Source: Solirubrobacteraceae bacterium (GTDB lineage: Bacteria; Actinomycetota; Thermoleophilia; Solirubrobacterales; Solirubrobacteraceae). Taken from it: a DNA stretch of 22,090 nucleotides. The stretch covers positions 1 through 22,090 of the forward strand of contig JADGPO010000019.1 of NCBI GenBank assembly GCA_017882405.1. The letters run 5' to 3'. The notes beneath the pieces were generated by a model. That model had not been told where the DNA came from, searched no databases, and saw only the letters and a program-made list of their open reading frames with translations. The translations under genes and the position numbers were made by a program. Below are positions 14,021 to 21,139 of the stretch, piece by piece (positions within the stretch are counted from its first letter, which is position 1; each line of letters starts with the position of its first letter).

Positions 14021-15466
14021 TCAGGCCGGCATCGACGCCAGCTGGCCGGTCGCCGCATGGCGCTCGGACGCCTCCACCTGCGCCTGCGCCACCGCGGTGG
14101 CCCGGGTGCTGAACGGGAGCAGGAGCGGGATGACCGCGCCAACCGCCAGCACCGCGGTCCCGACCCACATGGCCGGCACCAGGCCGCTGACAAACGCCTG
14201 CGGGGAGACGTAACTGCCGTGCGAGGTGAACACCGTGGACAGCACCGCGATGCCGAGCACGCCACCCAGCTCGCGGATCGCGTTGGTGGCTCCCGACGCC
14301 TGTCCGGCCTGATCGGTCCGCACCGACCCCAGCACGGCGTTGGCGGAGGGGGCGAACACGAGCGCCATGCCCGCGCCGGCGAGTATGAACGGCGCGATCA
14401 TGCTCGCGTAGGACTGGCCGACGCTCGCCTCTGAGGCCAGCCAGCCGAGCGCGATCGCCTGCAGGCCCAGCCCCGCGGCCATGAACAGCCGGCTGCCGAA
14501 GCGCTCGGAGAACACGCCGGCCAGCGGCGCGACGACCATCGTGGCGCCCGTCCACACCAGGAGCTTGACCCCGGCCTGCAGCGGGGAGTTGTGCAGCACG
14601 GTCTGCAGGAACTGGCTGAGGAAGAAGATCGACCCGAACATTCCGAAGTACATGGCCAGCGAGACCGCGTTGGTGACCGCGAAGCCACGGCGGGCGAAGA
14701 AGCTCATCGGCAGCATCGGCGCCTCAGTGCGGCGCTCGTTGAAGATGAAGGCGACGACCAGTGCCACGCCCGCGGCCAGTGAGACGACCACCTCGGTGCT
14801 GCCCCAGCCCAGCGACTGGCTGCGCACCAGTCCGAAGACGATCCCGAACAGCCCGGTCGAGCCGAGCCCGAGGCCGCGCAGGTCCAGGCTGCTCGACGGG
14901 CCGTGGCTCTCGCTCAGGCGCATCCCGGCCAGCGGGACGAGCACCAGTCCGATCGGCACATTGATCCAGAAGATCCAATGCCACGAGGCGGCCTGCGTGA
15001 CGGCGCCGCCGACAAGCGGGCCGAGGGCCACGGCGATGCCGCTGATGCCCGACCACACGCCGATCGCCATGCCCCGCCGGTCAGGCGGGAAGGCGTCGGC
15101 CAGCAGGGTCAGCGTGAGCGGCGTGGCGATCGCCGCGCCGATGCCCTGGATCGCTCGTGCCGCGATCAGCGTGTCGATCGAGGGTGCGAGAGCCGCCGCC
15201 GCCGAAGAGGCGGTGAACAAGGCGATGCCCGCCATGAACATCCGCTTGCGTCCGAAGCGGTCGCCCAGCGCCGCTCCGGTGAGCAGCAGCACGGCATAGG
15301 AGAGGATGTAGGCGTTGACGGTCCACTCCAGCGCCTGGATCGAGGCGCCCAGGTCGCGATGAATGCTCGGAAGCGCGACGTTCACCACCAGGTTGTCGAG
15401 CACCACCATGAAGAGACCGAGAGAGACGATCCCGAGGGTCCAACCGCGTCTGCGTGAATCCGACAT
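14021..15466 (-). CDS. DHA2-family (EmrB/QacA) drug:H+ antiporter
   Basis: A 481-aa major-facilitator transporter with about 14 predicted membrane segments. It has LFMVVLDNLVVNVALP in TM1 with the membrane-embedded D (motif D1 of DHA2 pumps), GDRFGRKRMF (motif A, cytoplasmic loop 2-3), ARAIQGIGAA (motif B), and SGISGIAVALGPLVGG (motif C, typical of antiporters). It should export toxic or drug-like compounds in exchange for protons. ATG 15466 is chosen because AGGAGG stands 5 nt upstream, a stronger ribosome binding site than most genes here; a GTG at 15472 is also in frame. It is the first gene of an operon with tetR and has a consensus promoter overlapped by two putative TetR boxes. Confidence 0.92.
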   Translation of the reverse strand: MSDSRRRGWTLGIVSLGLFMVVLDNLVVNVALPSIHRDLGASIQALEWTVNAYILSYAVLLLTGAALGDRFGRKRMFMAGIALFTASSAAAALAPSIDTLIAARAIQGIGAAIATPLTLTLLADAFPPDRRGMAIGVWSGISGIAVALGPLVGGAVTQAASWHWIFWINVPIGLVLVPLAGMRLSESHGPSSSLDLRGLGLGSTGLFGIVFGLVRSQSLGWGSTEVVVSLAAGVALVVAFIFNERRTEAPMLPMSFFARRGFAVTNAVSLAMYFGMFGSIFFLSQFLQTVLHNSPLQAGVKLLVWTGATMVVAPLAGVFSERFGSRLFMAAGLGLQAIALGWLASEASVGQSYASMIAPFILAGAGMALVFAPSANAVLGSVRTDQAGQASGATNAIRELGGVLGIAVLSTVFTSHGSYVSPQAFVSGLVPAMWVGTAVLAVGAVIPLLLPFSTRATAVAQAQVEASERHAATGQLASMPA

Positions 15467-15487
15467 GCGCACCTCCTGACAAGGAAA

Positions 15488-15501
15488 TTAGTGACTGCTA
15501 A
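15488..15501. promoter_or_regulatory. Putative TetR operator, copy 1 (near +1)
   Basis: TTAGTGACTGCTAA is a near-palindrome with TTAG/CTAA ends, matching the second box (15514-15527) in inverted orientation at 12 of 14 positions. It lies just downstream of the -10 element, around the expected transcription start of the efflux operon. Confidence 0.6.
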
Positions 15502-15510
15502 CTGGAAAGG

Positions 15511-15538
15511 AGATTAGCAGCGACTAATAACATGTCAA
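15511..15538 (-). promoter_or_regulatory. Consensus promoter of the DHA2-tetR operon
   Basis: On the minus strand TTGACA (15538-15533) and TAATCT (15516-15511) are separated by 16 nt. This is the best sigma-70-type promoter in the window. It is embedded in an AT-rich patch that differs from the surrounding sequence. Confidence 0.75.
15514..15527. promoter_or_regulatory. Putative TetR operator, copy 2 (overlaps -10)
   Basis: TTAGCAGCGACTAA (TTAGTCGCTGCTAA on the other strand) overlaps the -10 element and spacer of the efflux promoter. Its centre is 26 nt from that of copy 1. Occupancy would block RNA polymerase, as expected for a repressor. Confidence 0.6.
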
Positions 15539-15610
15539 GGGGTCCCAGTTGGATTTCGCATCGGGGCTCTGAGTGGGGGGGACCGGCCGCGCCCCTGGTT
15601 GGCACCTGGC

Positions 15611-15730
15611 GTTTGGCCCATATCCGCTTTCACCCCGAGGGATCTGGCCCGCGCGCATGCCTAGCCCCCGATCTGGCCCATATCCGGCGGGCGGAGATCG
15701 GATCTGGAACAACGTGCATGTCCTCCGGGG
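15611..15730. repeat. Degenerate ~30-bp repeats upstream of dnaE2
   Basis: Four units start at about 15611, 15641, 15670 and 15701. Units 1 and 3 share TGGCCCATATCCG exactly (15614-15626 and 15674-15686). Units 2, 3 and 4 begin GATCTGG, and units 2 and 4 share a GCATG segment, giving an A-B-A-B order with a 60-nt superperiod. No convincing gene lies here: both strands have only short open frames without recognisable products. The rest of the 15541-15801 gap shows nothing else I can name. Confidence 0.6.
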
Positions 15731-15801
15731 TCGGCGCAACGTGACCGATCCGCAGGGCCAGCGGCTGTGTGGTCATCGGCTGGGTCCGTCGGCCACGTAT
15801 G

Positions 15802-15815
15802 CGAACATATGTTCG
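15802..15815. promoter_or_regulatory. LexA box of dnaE2
   Basis: CGAACATATGTTCG is a perfect palindrome and a full match to the actinobacterial SOS box. Its last base is the G of the preferred GTG start of dnaE2, and an ATG at 15809 lies inside it. The transcript must be leaderless or nearly so if these starts are used. Confidence 0.9.
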
Positions 15816-18800
15816 TGACATACGCGGAGCTGCACTGCCACTCGGCGTTCTCGTTTTTGGATGGCGCGTCGCTGCCCGACGAGCTGGTCCCGGCGGCGCT
15901 GCAGCTGGGCTACGACACGGTCGCGCTGACCGACCACAACTCGGTCTCGGGCTCGATGGAGTTCGCGGTCTCCGCGCGTGCGCTGGGATTGCGCCCGATC
16001 CACGGAGCCGAGATCGACCTCGAAGACGGGCGCCACCTCACGCTGCTGGTCGCCGACACCAGGGGCTGGTCCAACCTCTGCCGCATCCTGACGCGCGCGC
16101 ATGCGCACACGCGCGAGGGTCGGCCGGGCGCGCCGCCTGACGAGCCGCGGACGCCGCTGGCGACGGTGCTGGAGCACTCCGAGGGCCTGGTCTGCCTGAG
16201 CGGCTGCGCGCTGCGCGGCGTGCACGACGAGCCCACGCTGCGCCGCCTGCGCGACGCGTTCGGCCCAGAGCGGCTGAGGGTGGAGCTGCAGCGGCCGTTC
16301 CTGCGCGACGACCGGGCGCGTAACCGCCGGCTGCAGGGCCTGGCCCAGCGCCTGGAGCTGGCGTGCGTGGCCACCGGCAACGTGCACGCCCACACGCGGG
16401 CGCGGGCGACGCTGCAAGATGCCCTGGTGGCGGTGCGCCTGCACACCACGCTTGATGCCTCGGAGCCCCAGCGGCGCGGCAACTTCAGCCACGTGCTGGC
16501 CTCGCCGGAGGCGATGGCCAGGCGCTTCGCCGAGCACCCGGAGGCCGTCGCCGAGACGGCGCGGCTGGCCGACAGCCTACGCTTCGATCTTGGCCATGAC
16601 CTCGGCTATCGCTATCCGGGGGCCGAGGACGGGAGCGCGATGCGCACGCTCGCCGAGCTGTGCAGCGAGCGGATGGCCGATCGCTATGCGAAGGCATCGG
16701 CTGAGATCCGGGCGCGAGCGGAGGTCCGCCTCGGCGAGGAGATGCGGATCATCGATTCGCTCGGCCTGCCCGGCTTCTTCCTGCTGCATCACGACCTGCT
16801 GGAGCTGGCCCGCGAGGTGGCGGTGGAGGTACGTGGTCCGGACATCGCCCGGGCGCTGTTGCCGCCGGGACGGGGACGGGGCTCGAGCGTCTCCTCGATC
16901 GTCTGCTTTCTCACCGGGCTCTCGCACGTGGACCCGATCGCCAACGAGCTGCTGATCGGGCGCTTTCTCAACGAGGAGCTGACCTCCCTGCCCGACATCG
17001 ACCTCGACTTCCCGCGCGACATCCGCGAGAAGCTGATCCCGCGCGTGCACGAGCGCTATGGCCACGATCGCTCGGCGCTGGTAGCGGCGTTTCCCACGTT
17101 TAGAGCTCGCGGGGCGATCCGGGAGCTCGGCAAGGCATTGGGCCTGCCTCCGGGGGAGATCGAGCGGGTGGCGCGAGGCAGCGAGGGGTGGAGCGCGCGC
17201 GACGTGGGCTCAGACATCGAGAGCACGGGACCACACCCCCGCCGCCCACTGACCGGCCGCTGGGCGTGGTTGGCTCAGCTGTCGGCCGAGGCGCACGGGC
17301 TGCCGCGCCATCTGTCCCAGCACTCGGGCGGGATGATCATCGCCACCCGGCCGCTGGTCGACTGCTGCCCGATCGTCCCCGCCGCGATGGAGGGCCGCCA
17401 GATCGCCCAGTGGGACAAGGACTCCTGCGCCGACGCCGGCTTTCTGAAGATCGACCTGCTCGGCCTGGGGATGCTGTCGGCGGTGGAGCGCGCGGTGGCG
17501 ATGATCGCGCACACCCGCGGGGAGCCGATCGATTTGTCAAGGATCCCCTATGACGACCCGGCCACCTACGAGTGCATCCAGGAGGCCGACACCACGGGGG
17601 TGTTCCAGATCGAGAGCCGGGCCCAGATGGCCTCGCTGCGGCGCACCCGGCCCGAGAACCTGCGTGACATCACGATCCAGGTGGCGATTGTGCGACCCGG
17701 GCCGATCCAGGGCGGTGCCGTCAACCCCTACATCGAGCGCCGGCAGCGGATGCGCGTCGATCCCGACTACGTGGTCCCCTACGAGCATCCCTCGCTGGAG
17801 GAGGTACTCGGCGAGACGCTGGGGACGATCATCTTCCAGGACCAGGTGCTTGAGGTCTCGATCGCCTTCGCGGGCTTCAGCATCGGCGAAGGGGAGGGCC
17901 TGCGGCGGGCGATGAGCCGCAAGCGCTCGGAGGCGGCGATCATGGCCTACCACGAGCGCTTCGTTACCGGCGCCCGGCGCAAGCACGACGTCGACGCCGA
18001 GACGGCCGAGCGGGTCTGGGAGATGGTCAAGGGCTTCTCCGGCTTCGGCTTTCCCAAGGCCCACGGCGCGGCGTTCGGTCTGCTCGCCTACCAATCCACC
18101 TGGTTGCGCGTCCACTACCCGCAGGAGTTCCTGTGCTCGCTGCTCAACGAGCAGCCGATGGGCTTCTATCCGCCCGACGCGCTCGTGCACGAGGCGCAGC
18201 GTCGCGGGATCGAGGTGGCGCCGCCCGACATCAACGCGAGCGACGTGGAGTGCAGCATGGAATCGTCGGCACGCGTCCGGATCGGGCTGGGCTATGTCCG
18301 CGGCGTGCGGCAGTCGGAGGTGACGGCGCTGGTCGCCGCCCGCCGCGCCGCCGGGCGGTTTCGCAGCCTGTCCGATCTGGCTTCGCGGACCGGGTCGGGC
18401 GCCGCCTCGCTGGAGCTGCTGGCGTGGTCGGGCGCGTGTGACTCGCTCGCCACCGAGCAGGCCGGCGTTCTCGAGCACCGGCCCGGGGCGGCGCGACGGG
18501 TGGCGCTGTGGCAGTTGGGGGTGGTGACGCCGGGGCGCCGGGTGCCGGGCGGCACGCAGCTGGCGCTCCCGCTGGACCTGCCGGCCCCGCCGAGGCTGCG
18601 CGAGCTGTCGGAGTGGGAGCGGATGCTGGCCGACTATGCCGCCACCGGTCTGACGACCGGCACCCATCCGCTCGCCCTCCTGCGCGAGCGCCTGGCCGGC
18701 GACATCGTCACCAGCGCCGACCTGGGGCACCTTAACCACGGCCAGCGGGTGCGGGTGGGCGGGTTGGTGGTGGCCCGCCAGCGGCCCGGCACGGCCAGCG

Positions 18801-19144
18801 GCGTCGTCTTCATCCTGCTCGAGGACGAGCACGGGACGATCAACCTGATCGTGCCCCCCAAGGTCTACGAGCGCCATCGGCTGACCGTCAGGACCGAGCC
18901 CCTGATGCTCGCCGAGGGCAAGCTGGAGCGGTTCGCCGCGGCCGGCGGGGGAATCAACGTGCTGGTCGACCGGGTCGACTCGATCGACGCGCCCGATCGC
19001 CTGCTCGCCGACATCAAGGACTTCTCGATGCTCGACGAGCAGGTCCGCCGTGGCCTGGCCGAGCAGAAGGCCGCCGGTGAGGCCGAGAACTTCCGCGCGG
19101 TCGCGCCCCCGGTGACGAGCTTCGCCTCCGGACGCCGGCGATGA
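15815..19144 (+). CDS. dnaE2: DnaE2, error-prone DNA polymerase III alpha subunit
   Basis: 1,109 aa from GTG 15815, close to the usual length for DnaE2. The N-terminal PHP domain begins YAELHCHSAFSFLDGAS. The polymerase active site has the aspartates of PDIDLDF (393-399), with WDKDSCADAGFLKIDLLGL further on, and the fingers/thumb region includes SGFGFPKAHGAAFGLLAYQSTWLR-type sequence. An OB fold lies near the C-terminus (about 970-1045, RVRVGGLVVARQRPG), and the protein ends SFASGRRR. Compared with replicative DnaE1 it lacks the extra C-terminal tau-binding part. DnaE2 performs damage-induced mutagenic translesion synthesis with ImuB. QLALPL (915-920) is a further possible clamp-contact motif. 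The start is fixed by homology (VTYAELHCHS) and by the LexA box; in-frame starts at 15767 and 15809 would extend it. imuB is 5.6 kb upstream in a separate LexA-controlled unit. Confidence 0.95.
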   Translation: MTYAELHCHSAFSFLDGASLPDELVPAALQLGYDTVALTDHNSVSGSMEFAVSARALGLRPIHGAEIDLEDGRHLTLLVADTRGWSNLCRILTRAHAHTREGRPGAPPDEPRTPLATVLEHSEGLVCLSGCALRGVHDEPTLRRLRDAFGPERLRVELQRPFLRDDRARNRRLQGLAQRLELACVATGNVHAHTRARATLQDALVAVRLHTTLDASEPQRRGNFSHVLASPEAMARRFAEHPEAVAETARLADSLRFDLGHDLGYRYPGAEDGSAMRTLAELCSERMADRYAKASAEIRARAEVRLGEEMRIIDSLGLPGFFLLHHDLLELAREVAVEVRGPDIARALLPPGRGRGSSVSSIVCFLTGLSHVDPIANELLIGRFLNEELTSLPDIDLDFPRDIREKLIPRVHERYGHDRSALVAAFPTFRARGAIRELGKALGLPPGEIERVARGSEGWSARDVGSDIESTGPHPRRPLTGRWAWLAQLSAEAHGLPRHLSQHSGGMIIATRPLVDCCPIVPAAMEGRQIAQWDKDSCADAGFLKIDLLGLGMLSAVERAVAMIAHTRGEPIDLSRIPYDDPATYECIQEADTTGVFQIESRAQMASLRRTRPENLRDITIQVAIVRPGPIQGGAVNPYIERRQRMRVDPDYVVPYEHPSLEEVLGETLGTIIFQDQVLEVSIAFAGFSIGEGEGLRRAMSRKRSEAAIMAYHERFVTGARRKHDVDAETAERVWEMVKGFSGFGFPKAHGAAFGLLAYQSTWLRVHYPQEFLCSLLNEQPMGFYPPDALVHEAQRRGIEVAPPDINASDVECSMESSARVRIGLGYVRGVRQSEVTALVAARRAAGRFRSLSDLASRTGSGAASLELLAWSGACDSLATEQAGVLEHRPGAARRVALWQLGVVTPGRRVPGGTQLALPLDLPAPPRLRELSEWERMLADYAATGLTTGTHPLALLRERLAGDIVTSADLGHLNHGQRVRVGGLVVARQRPGTASGVVFILLEDEHGTINLIVPPKVYERHRLTVRTEPLMLAEGKLERFAAAGGGINVLVDRVDSIDAPDRLLADIKDFSMLDEQVRRGLAEQKAAGEAENFRAVAPPVTSFASGRRR

Positions 19145-19173
19145 CGAGCGGCCCATCCGCCCTGCCTGCACGA

Positions 19174-19179
19174 TAAGGT
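19174..19179 (+). promoter_or_regulatory. -10 element for the cytochrome c gene
   Basis: TAAGGT fits TANNNT and ends 9 nt before the GTG at 19189, as for other near-leaderless starts in this window. The same bases (AAGG) could also serve as a weak ribosome binding site if transcription comes from dnaE2. Confidence 0.4.
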
Positions 19180-19188
19180 GCCGCTCGC

Positions 19189-19716
19189 GTGCTTGGCGTT
19201 GCTGCATTTGTCGCCTTCTGGGTCGTGGTCGCGTTCGGCCTGTTCTACGTCGCGGCCCGCGGCGGGCCCAGCAACGTCCGCGCCGGCGCCCGGCGCCCCT
19301 CGCGGGGGGCCAACCGGCTCATCGGCGTGGTGTTCACGTTCGTCGCGCTCGGCTTCGGCATCGCCTTGCCGCTGGTGATGCTGACCGGCAACCACTCCCA
19401 CGCCAACGCCCAGATCGGCGGCGTGAAGCTGACGGCCGCGGAGCGGGACGGCCGCACGCTGTTCGGCGAGCACTGCGGCGTGTGCCACACCCTGGCGGCG
19501 GCCAACGCTGTCGGCAAGGTGGGCCCCAACCTCGACATGCTCAAGCCCTCCCAGTCGGTGGTGGAGCGCACCCTCGCCTACGGCTGTCTGCCCAACGCGA
19601 GCAGCAAGTCAGACGAGGCATGCCTCGGCCAGGGGGTGATGCCGGCGAACATCCTCACCGGCGTCGACGCCACCAACGTGGCCAAGTTCGTGGCGAAGGT
19701 CGCGGGCAACGAGTAA
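19189..19716 (+). CDS. Membrane-anchored class I cytochrome c
   Basis: A 175-aa protein with two hydrophobic segments (about 3-22 and 44-66), a short basic stretch between them, and a C-terminal monohaem domain exposed outside the membrane. The haem site is C96-G-V-C99-H100 and the distal ligand is probably M151 in GQGVMPAN. Two further cysteines (C133 and C145) flank the loop before the Met ligand and could form a disulfide. It should shuttle electrons in the respiratory chain or serve an oxidase; the partner cannot be read from this window. GTG 19189 is the start that includes the first TM segment. It lies 44 nt after dnaE2 but has a TANNNT element of its own, so it is probably expressed separately. 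Confidence 0.88.
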   Translation: MLGVAAFVAFWVVVAFGLFYVAARGGPSNVRAGARRPSRGANRLIGVVFTFVALGFGIALPLVMLTGNHSHANAQIGGVKLTAAERDGRTLFGEHCGVCHTLAAANAVGKVGPNLDMLKPSQSVVERTLAYGCLPNASSKSDEACLGQGVMPANILTGVDATNVAKFVAKVAGNE

Positions 19717-19729
19717 CCGCGCAGCGCGG
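19717..19729 (+). terminator. Hairpin directly after the cytochrome c stop
   Basis: CCGCG-CAG-CGCGG begins directly after the TAA stop. The stem is short but all G-C. No U-tract follows, so it is only a candidate terminator. Confidence 0.4.
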
Positions 19730-19843
19730 GGCTCGCCGCAACCGCCCCGGCGCCGCAACCCGCCGCCGCGCCTCCGCTGCACCGCTGAACGATTCTTTCC
19801 CGTTTTGCGGAAGTGCCGGCTGCCGCGTCGTCCCGTCGTCTGA

Positions 19844-19941
19844 TACCGCTGGTACAGTCGCCGACGCGTATAGCTGACCGTATAGCTGGATTCCATCCGT
19901 GCCTGCCGCCGTGGACGGAGAGAAACGGTGGAACGCCGTTT
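19844..19941 (+). promoter_or_regulatory. Repeat and hairpin region upstream of the small TM gene
   Basis: The 281-nt gap after the cytochrome gene contains a dyad TACC-GCT-GGTA (19844-19854), two exact copies of CGTATAGCTG (19867-19876 and 19879-19888, 12-nt period), and a stem of 8 pairs with a GAA loop, AAACGGTG-GAA-CGCCGTTT (19923-19941, one G-U pair). The repeats may be regulator sites or -10-like elements. The hairpin could be a terminator (a mildly U-rich stretch follows) or a structured 5' leader of the gene at 19998. I could not match it to a known riboswitch class. Confidence 0.4.
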
Positions 19942-19997
19942 ACAAGTTCTGTTGACCTGGCGCGATCCGGGTATCCACACTGAAAGAGGACGGTGAG

Positions 19998-20327
19998 ATG
20001 CCGCAGACTGGGCTAGCTGTGTCCCGAGGGGACCGTGCCGTGACCGAAGAGCGCCGCGCGGAGTCTGATCGGTACCGCGCCACCGGCGCGGCTGCGGTTT
20101 CGAGTGCCGGCGACGGTGCCGGAGTACCGGGCCGCCGGACGGTCACGATCCGCGGCCAGGGAGCCGAGCGTTACTCCGGGCGATACGCCGACGGATCCCG
20201 CCGGCGCCCGGAACGCCGTCACGAGCGCGAGGGCTTCCGTCCCGACCGCGCCGCGCTGTGGGCGTTCCTGCTGGGCGTGATGCTGATCCTGGTCGCCGTG
20301 ACCAGCGCCCACGCGGCCACCCTGTAG
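19998..20327 (+). CDS. Small single-TM hypothetical protein
   Basis: A 109-aa protein that I do not recognise by name. The first 80 residues are hydrophilic, rich in Arg, Gly and Ala and probably disordered (RRTVTIRGQGAERYSGRYAD, then RRRPERRHEREG). The end, RAALWAFLLGVMLILVAVTSAHAATL, is one membrane segment followed by a signal-peptidase-like AHA-A site. It therefore resembles a tail-anchored or basic cytoplasmic-tail protein with a very short outer end. The ATG at 19998 is supported by AGAGGA 8 nt upstream; an in-frame GTG at 20040 is an alternative. It sits alone between two intergenic regions with hairpins. Confidence 0.65.
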   Translation: MPQTGLAVSRGDRAVTEERRAESDRYRATGAAAVSSAGDGAGVPGRRTVTIRGQGAERYSGRYADGSRRRPERRHEREGFRPDRAALWAFLLGVMLILVAVTSAHAATL

Positions 20328-20354
20328 TCGTTTCGGGCCGAGGTCGGCGAACGT

Positions 20355-20370
20355 CCACTCGGACGAGTGG
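20355..20370 (+). terminator. Stem-loop after the small TM gene
   Basis: CCACTC-GGAC-GAGTGG forms a 6-bp stem with a 4-nt loop, 28 nt after the stop. A second inverted repeat, GTTGCT/AGCAAC, spans 20389-20411 with an 11-nt loop. Either could end the upstream transcript; neither has a strong U-tract. Confidence 0.4.
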
Positions 20371-20481
20371 CGGAATCGCGCCTGGACGGTTGCTCAGTCG
20401 CGCTAAGCAACGCCGATCCTCGGCTAATCGCCCTCCGTATAGGGGAGTAGAAGCTTGTGCCGGCATCTTTCGACCGGTAGG

Positions 20482-20511
20482 CTTACTTGCTGTAAGTACA
20501 TTTTCAAAGTA
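20482..20511 (+). promoter_or_regulatory. Putative HxlR operator and promoter of the CMD-hxlR genes
   Basis: CTTACTTGCTGTAAGTA contains overlapping dyads, CTTAC/GTAAG (20482-20496) and TACTT/AAGTA (20484-20498). A third half-site AAGTA follows at 20507-20511. The patch is AT-rich against a GC-rich background. TACATT (20497-20502) is a candidate -10 inside it. HxlR-family regulators bind TACTT/AAGTA-like dyads near their targets, and an hxlR gene is downstream, so autoregulation is plausible (inference). Confidence 0.5.
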
Positions 20512-20566
20512 AAGGGCAGGTTTGGCCACATCCCTGCCGTCCTCTGTTTCGACCCGGTGGTCATCG

Positions 20567-21127
20567 ATGAAGATTCCCATGAGCAGGTTCCAGATCCACG
20601 ACGACCTGACGGCGCCTGAGGGGTCGGCGGCCGTCCTGCGCGGCGCGCTCGCCTCCGGCGGGCAGCTGCCGAACTTCCTCGGCGTCCTCGCCGGCTCGCC
20701 GGCGGCGCTGCGCGCCTATGCCCGTTTTCGCTCGGAGCTTCGCCACGGCAAGCTGGCTCTGCCGACATTGGAGCGCATCGCTTTGGCGGTCGCCCAGCAC
20801 TACCACTCCGAGCCGGGGATCGCGATGCACTCCCGGGCCGCCCGGGCGGCCGGCCTGGCGATCGACGAGGTCGCACTGGCCCGCGAGTTCGACTCCCGCG
20901 ACGAGCGAGAGGCTGCGCTGCTGCGCTACCTCCACGCGGTGCTGGAGGACGGACGCCCGCCGATGCACCTGCACGAGGAGGCGCGCGAAGCCGGATGGGA
21001 TGACGGGCAGATCCTCGAGGCGATCGCCGCGGTGACGCTCGAGGCGTTCACCGCTATGGTCAACGTCGCCGGCGAGGTCCCGGTCGACGGTTCCCCAGAG
21101 GCCTCCCGAGCGCTGGAAGCGGCGTAA
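20567..21127 (+). CDS. Carboxymuconolactone decarboxylase/AhpD-like protein without CxxC
   Basis: A 186-aa all-helical protein of the CMD/AhpD superfamily: PNFLGVLAGSPAALRAYARF (35-54), then the core LPTLERIALAVAQHYHSEPGIAMHSRAARAAGL-type helix pair (65-97), and an ILEAIAAVTLEAFTAMVN helix near the end. In AhpD-type members the core reads CxxC-x3-H. Here the aligned positions are S81 and G84 with H88 kept, so thiol-peroxidase chemistry is not expected. Of the in-frame starts (TTG 20522, ATG 20567, ATG 20579) I chose ATG 20567, with GGTGG about 6 nt upstream. It is followed 12 nt later by hxlR and preceded by an HxlR-like operator, so it is probably induced by a reactive or electrophilic compound (inference). 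Confidence 0.8.
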   Translation: MKIPMSRFQIHDDLTAPEGSAAVLRGALASGGQLPNFLGVLAGSPAALRAYARFRSELRHGKLALPTLERIALAVAQHYHSEPGIAMHSRAARAAGLAIDEVALAREFDSRDEREAALLRYLHAVLEDGRPPMHLHEEAREAGWDDGQILEAIAAVTLEAFTAMVNVAGEVPVDGSPEASRALEAA

Positions 21128-21130
21128 GCT
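21125..21130 (+). promoter_or_regulatory. -10-like element for hxlR
   Basis: TAAGCT fits TANNNT, overlaps the TAA stop of the CMD gene, and ends 9 nt before the ATG at 21140. It may give hxlR a leaderless transcript of its own in addition to read-through. Confidence 0.35.
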
Positions 21131-21139
21131 CCCGCCTTG

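Noticed and set aside
15611..15730. Possible CRISPR array
   Set aside because: Only four degenerate units, no conserved full-length repeat, no unique spacers of constant length, and no cas genes in the window.
15532..15744. Small ORFs (70-71 codons) on both strands in the gap before dnaE2
   Set aside because: Their apparent internal similarity comes from the DNA repeats, no ribosome binding site is present, and neither product resembles a known protein.
17537..19207. A 556-codon minus-strand frame
   Set aside because: It is antisense to dnaE2, whose polymerase motifs are clear; composition is typical of a GC-driven shadow frame.
19861..19997. Riboswitch upstream of the small TM gene
   Set aside because: The hairpin is real, but I could not find the conserved cores of ydaO (c-di-AMP), cobalamin, glycine, TPP or c-di-GMP aptamers, so I do not assign a class.
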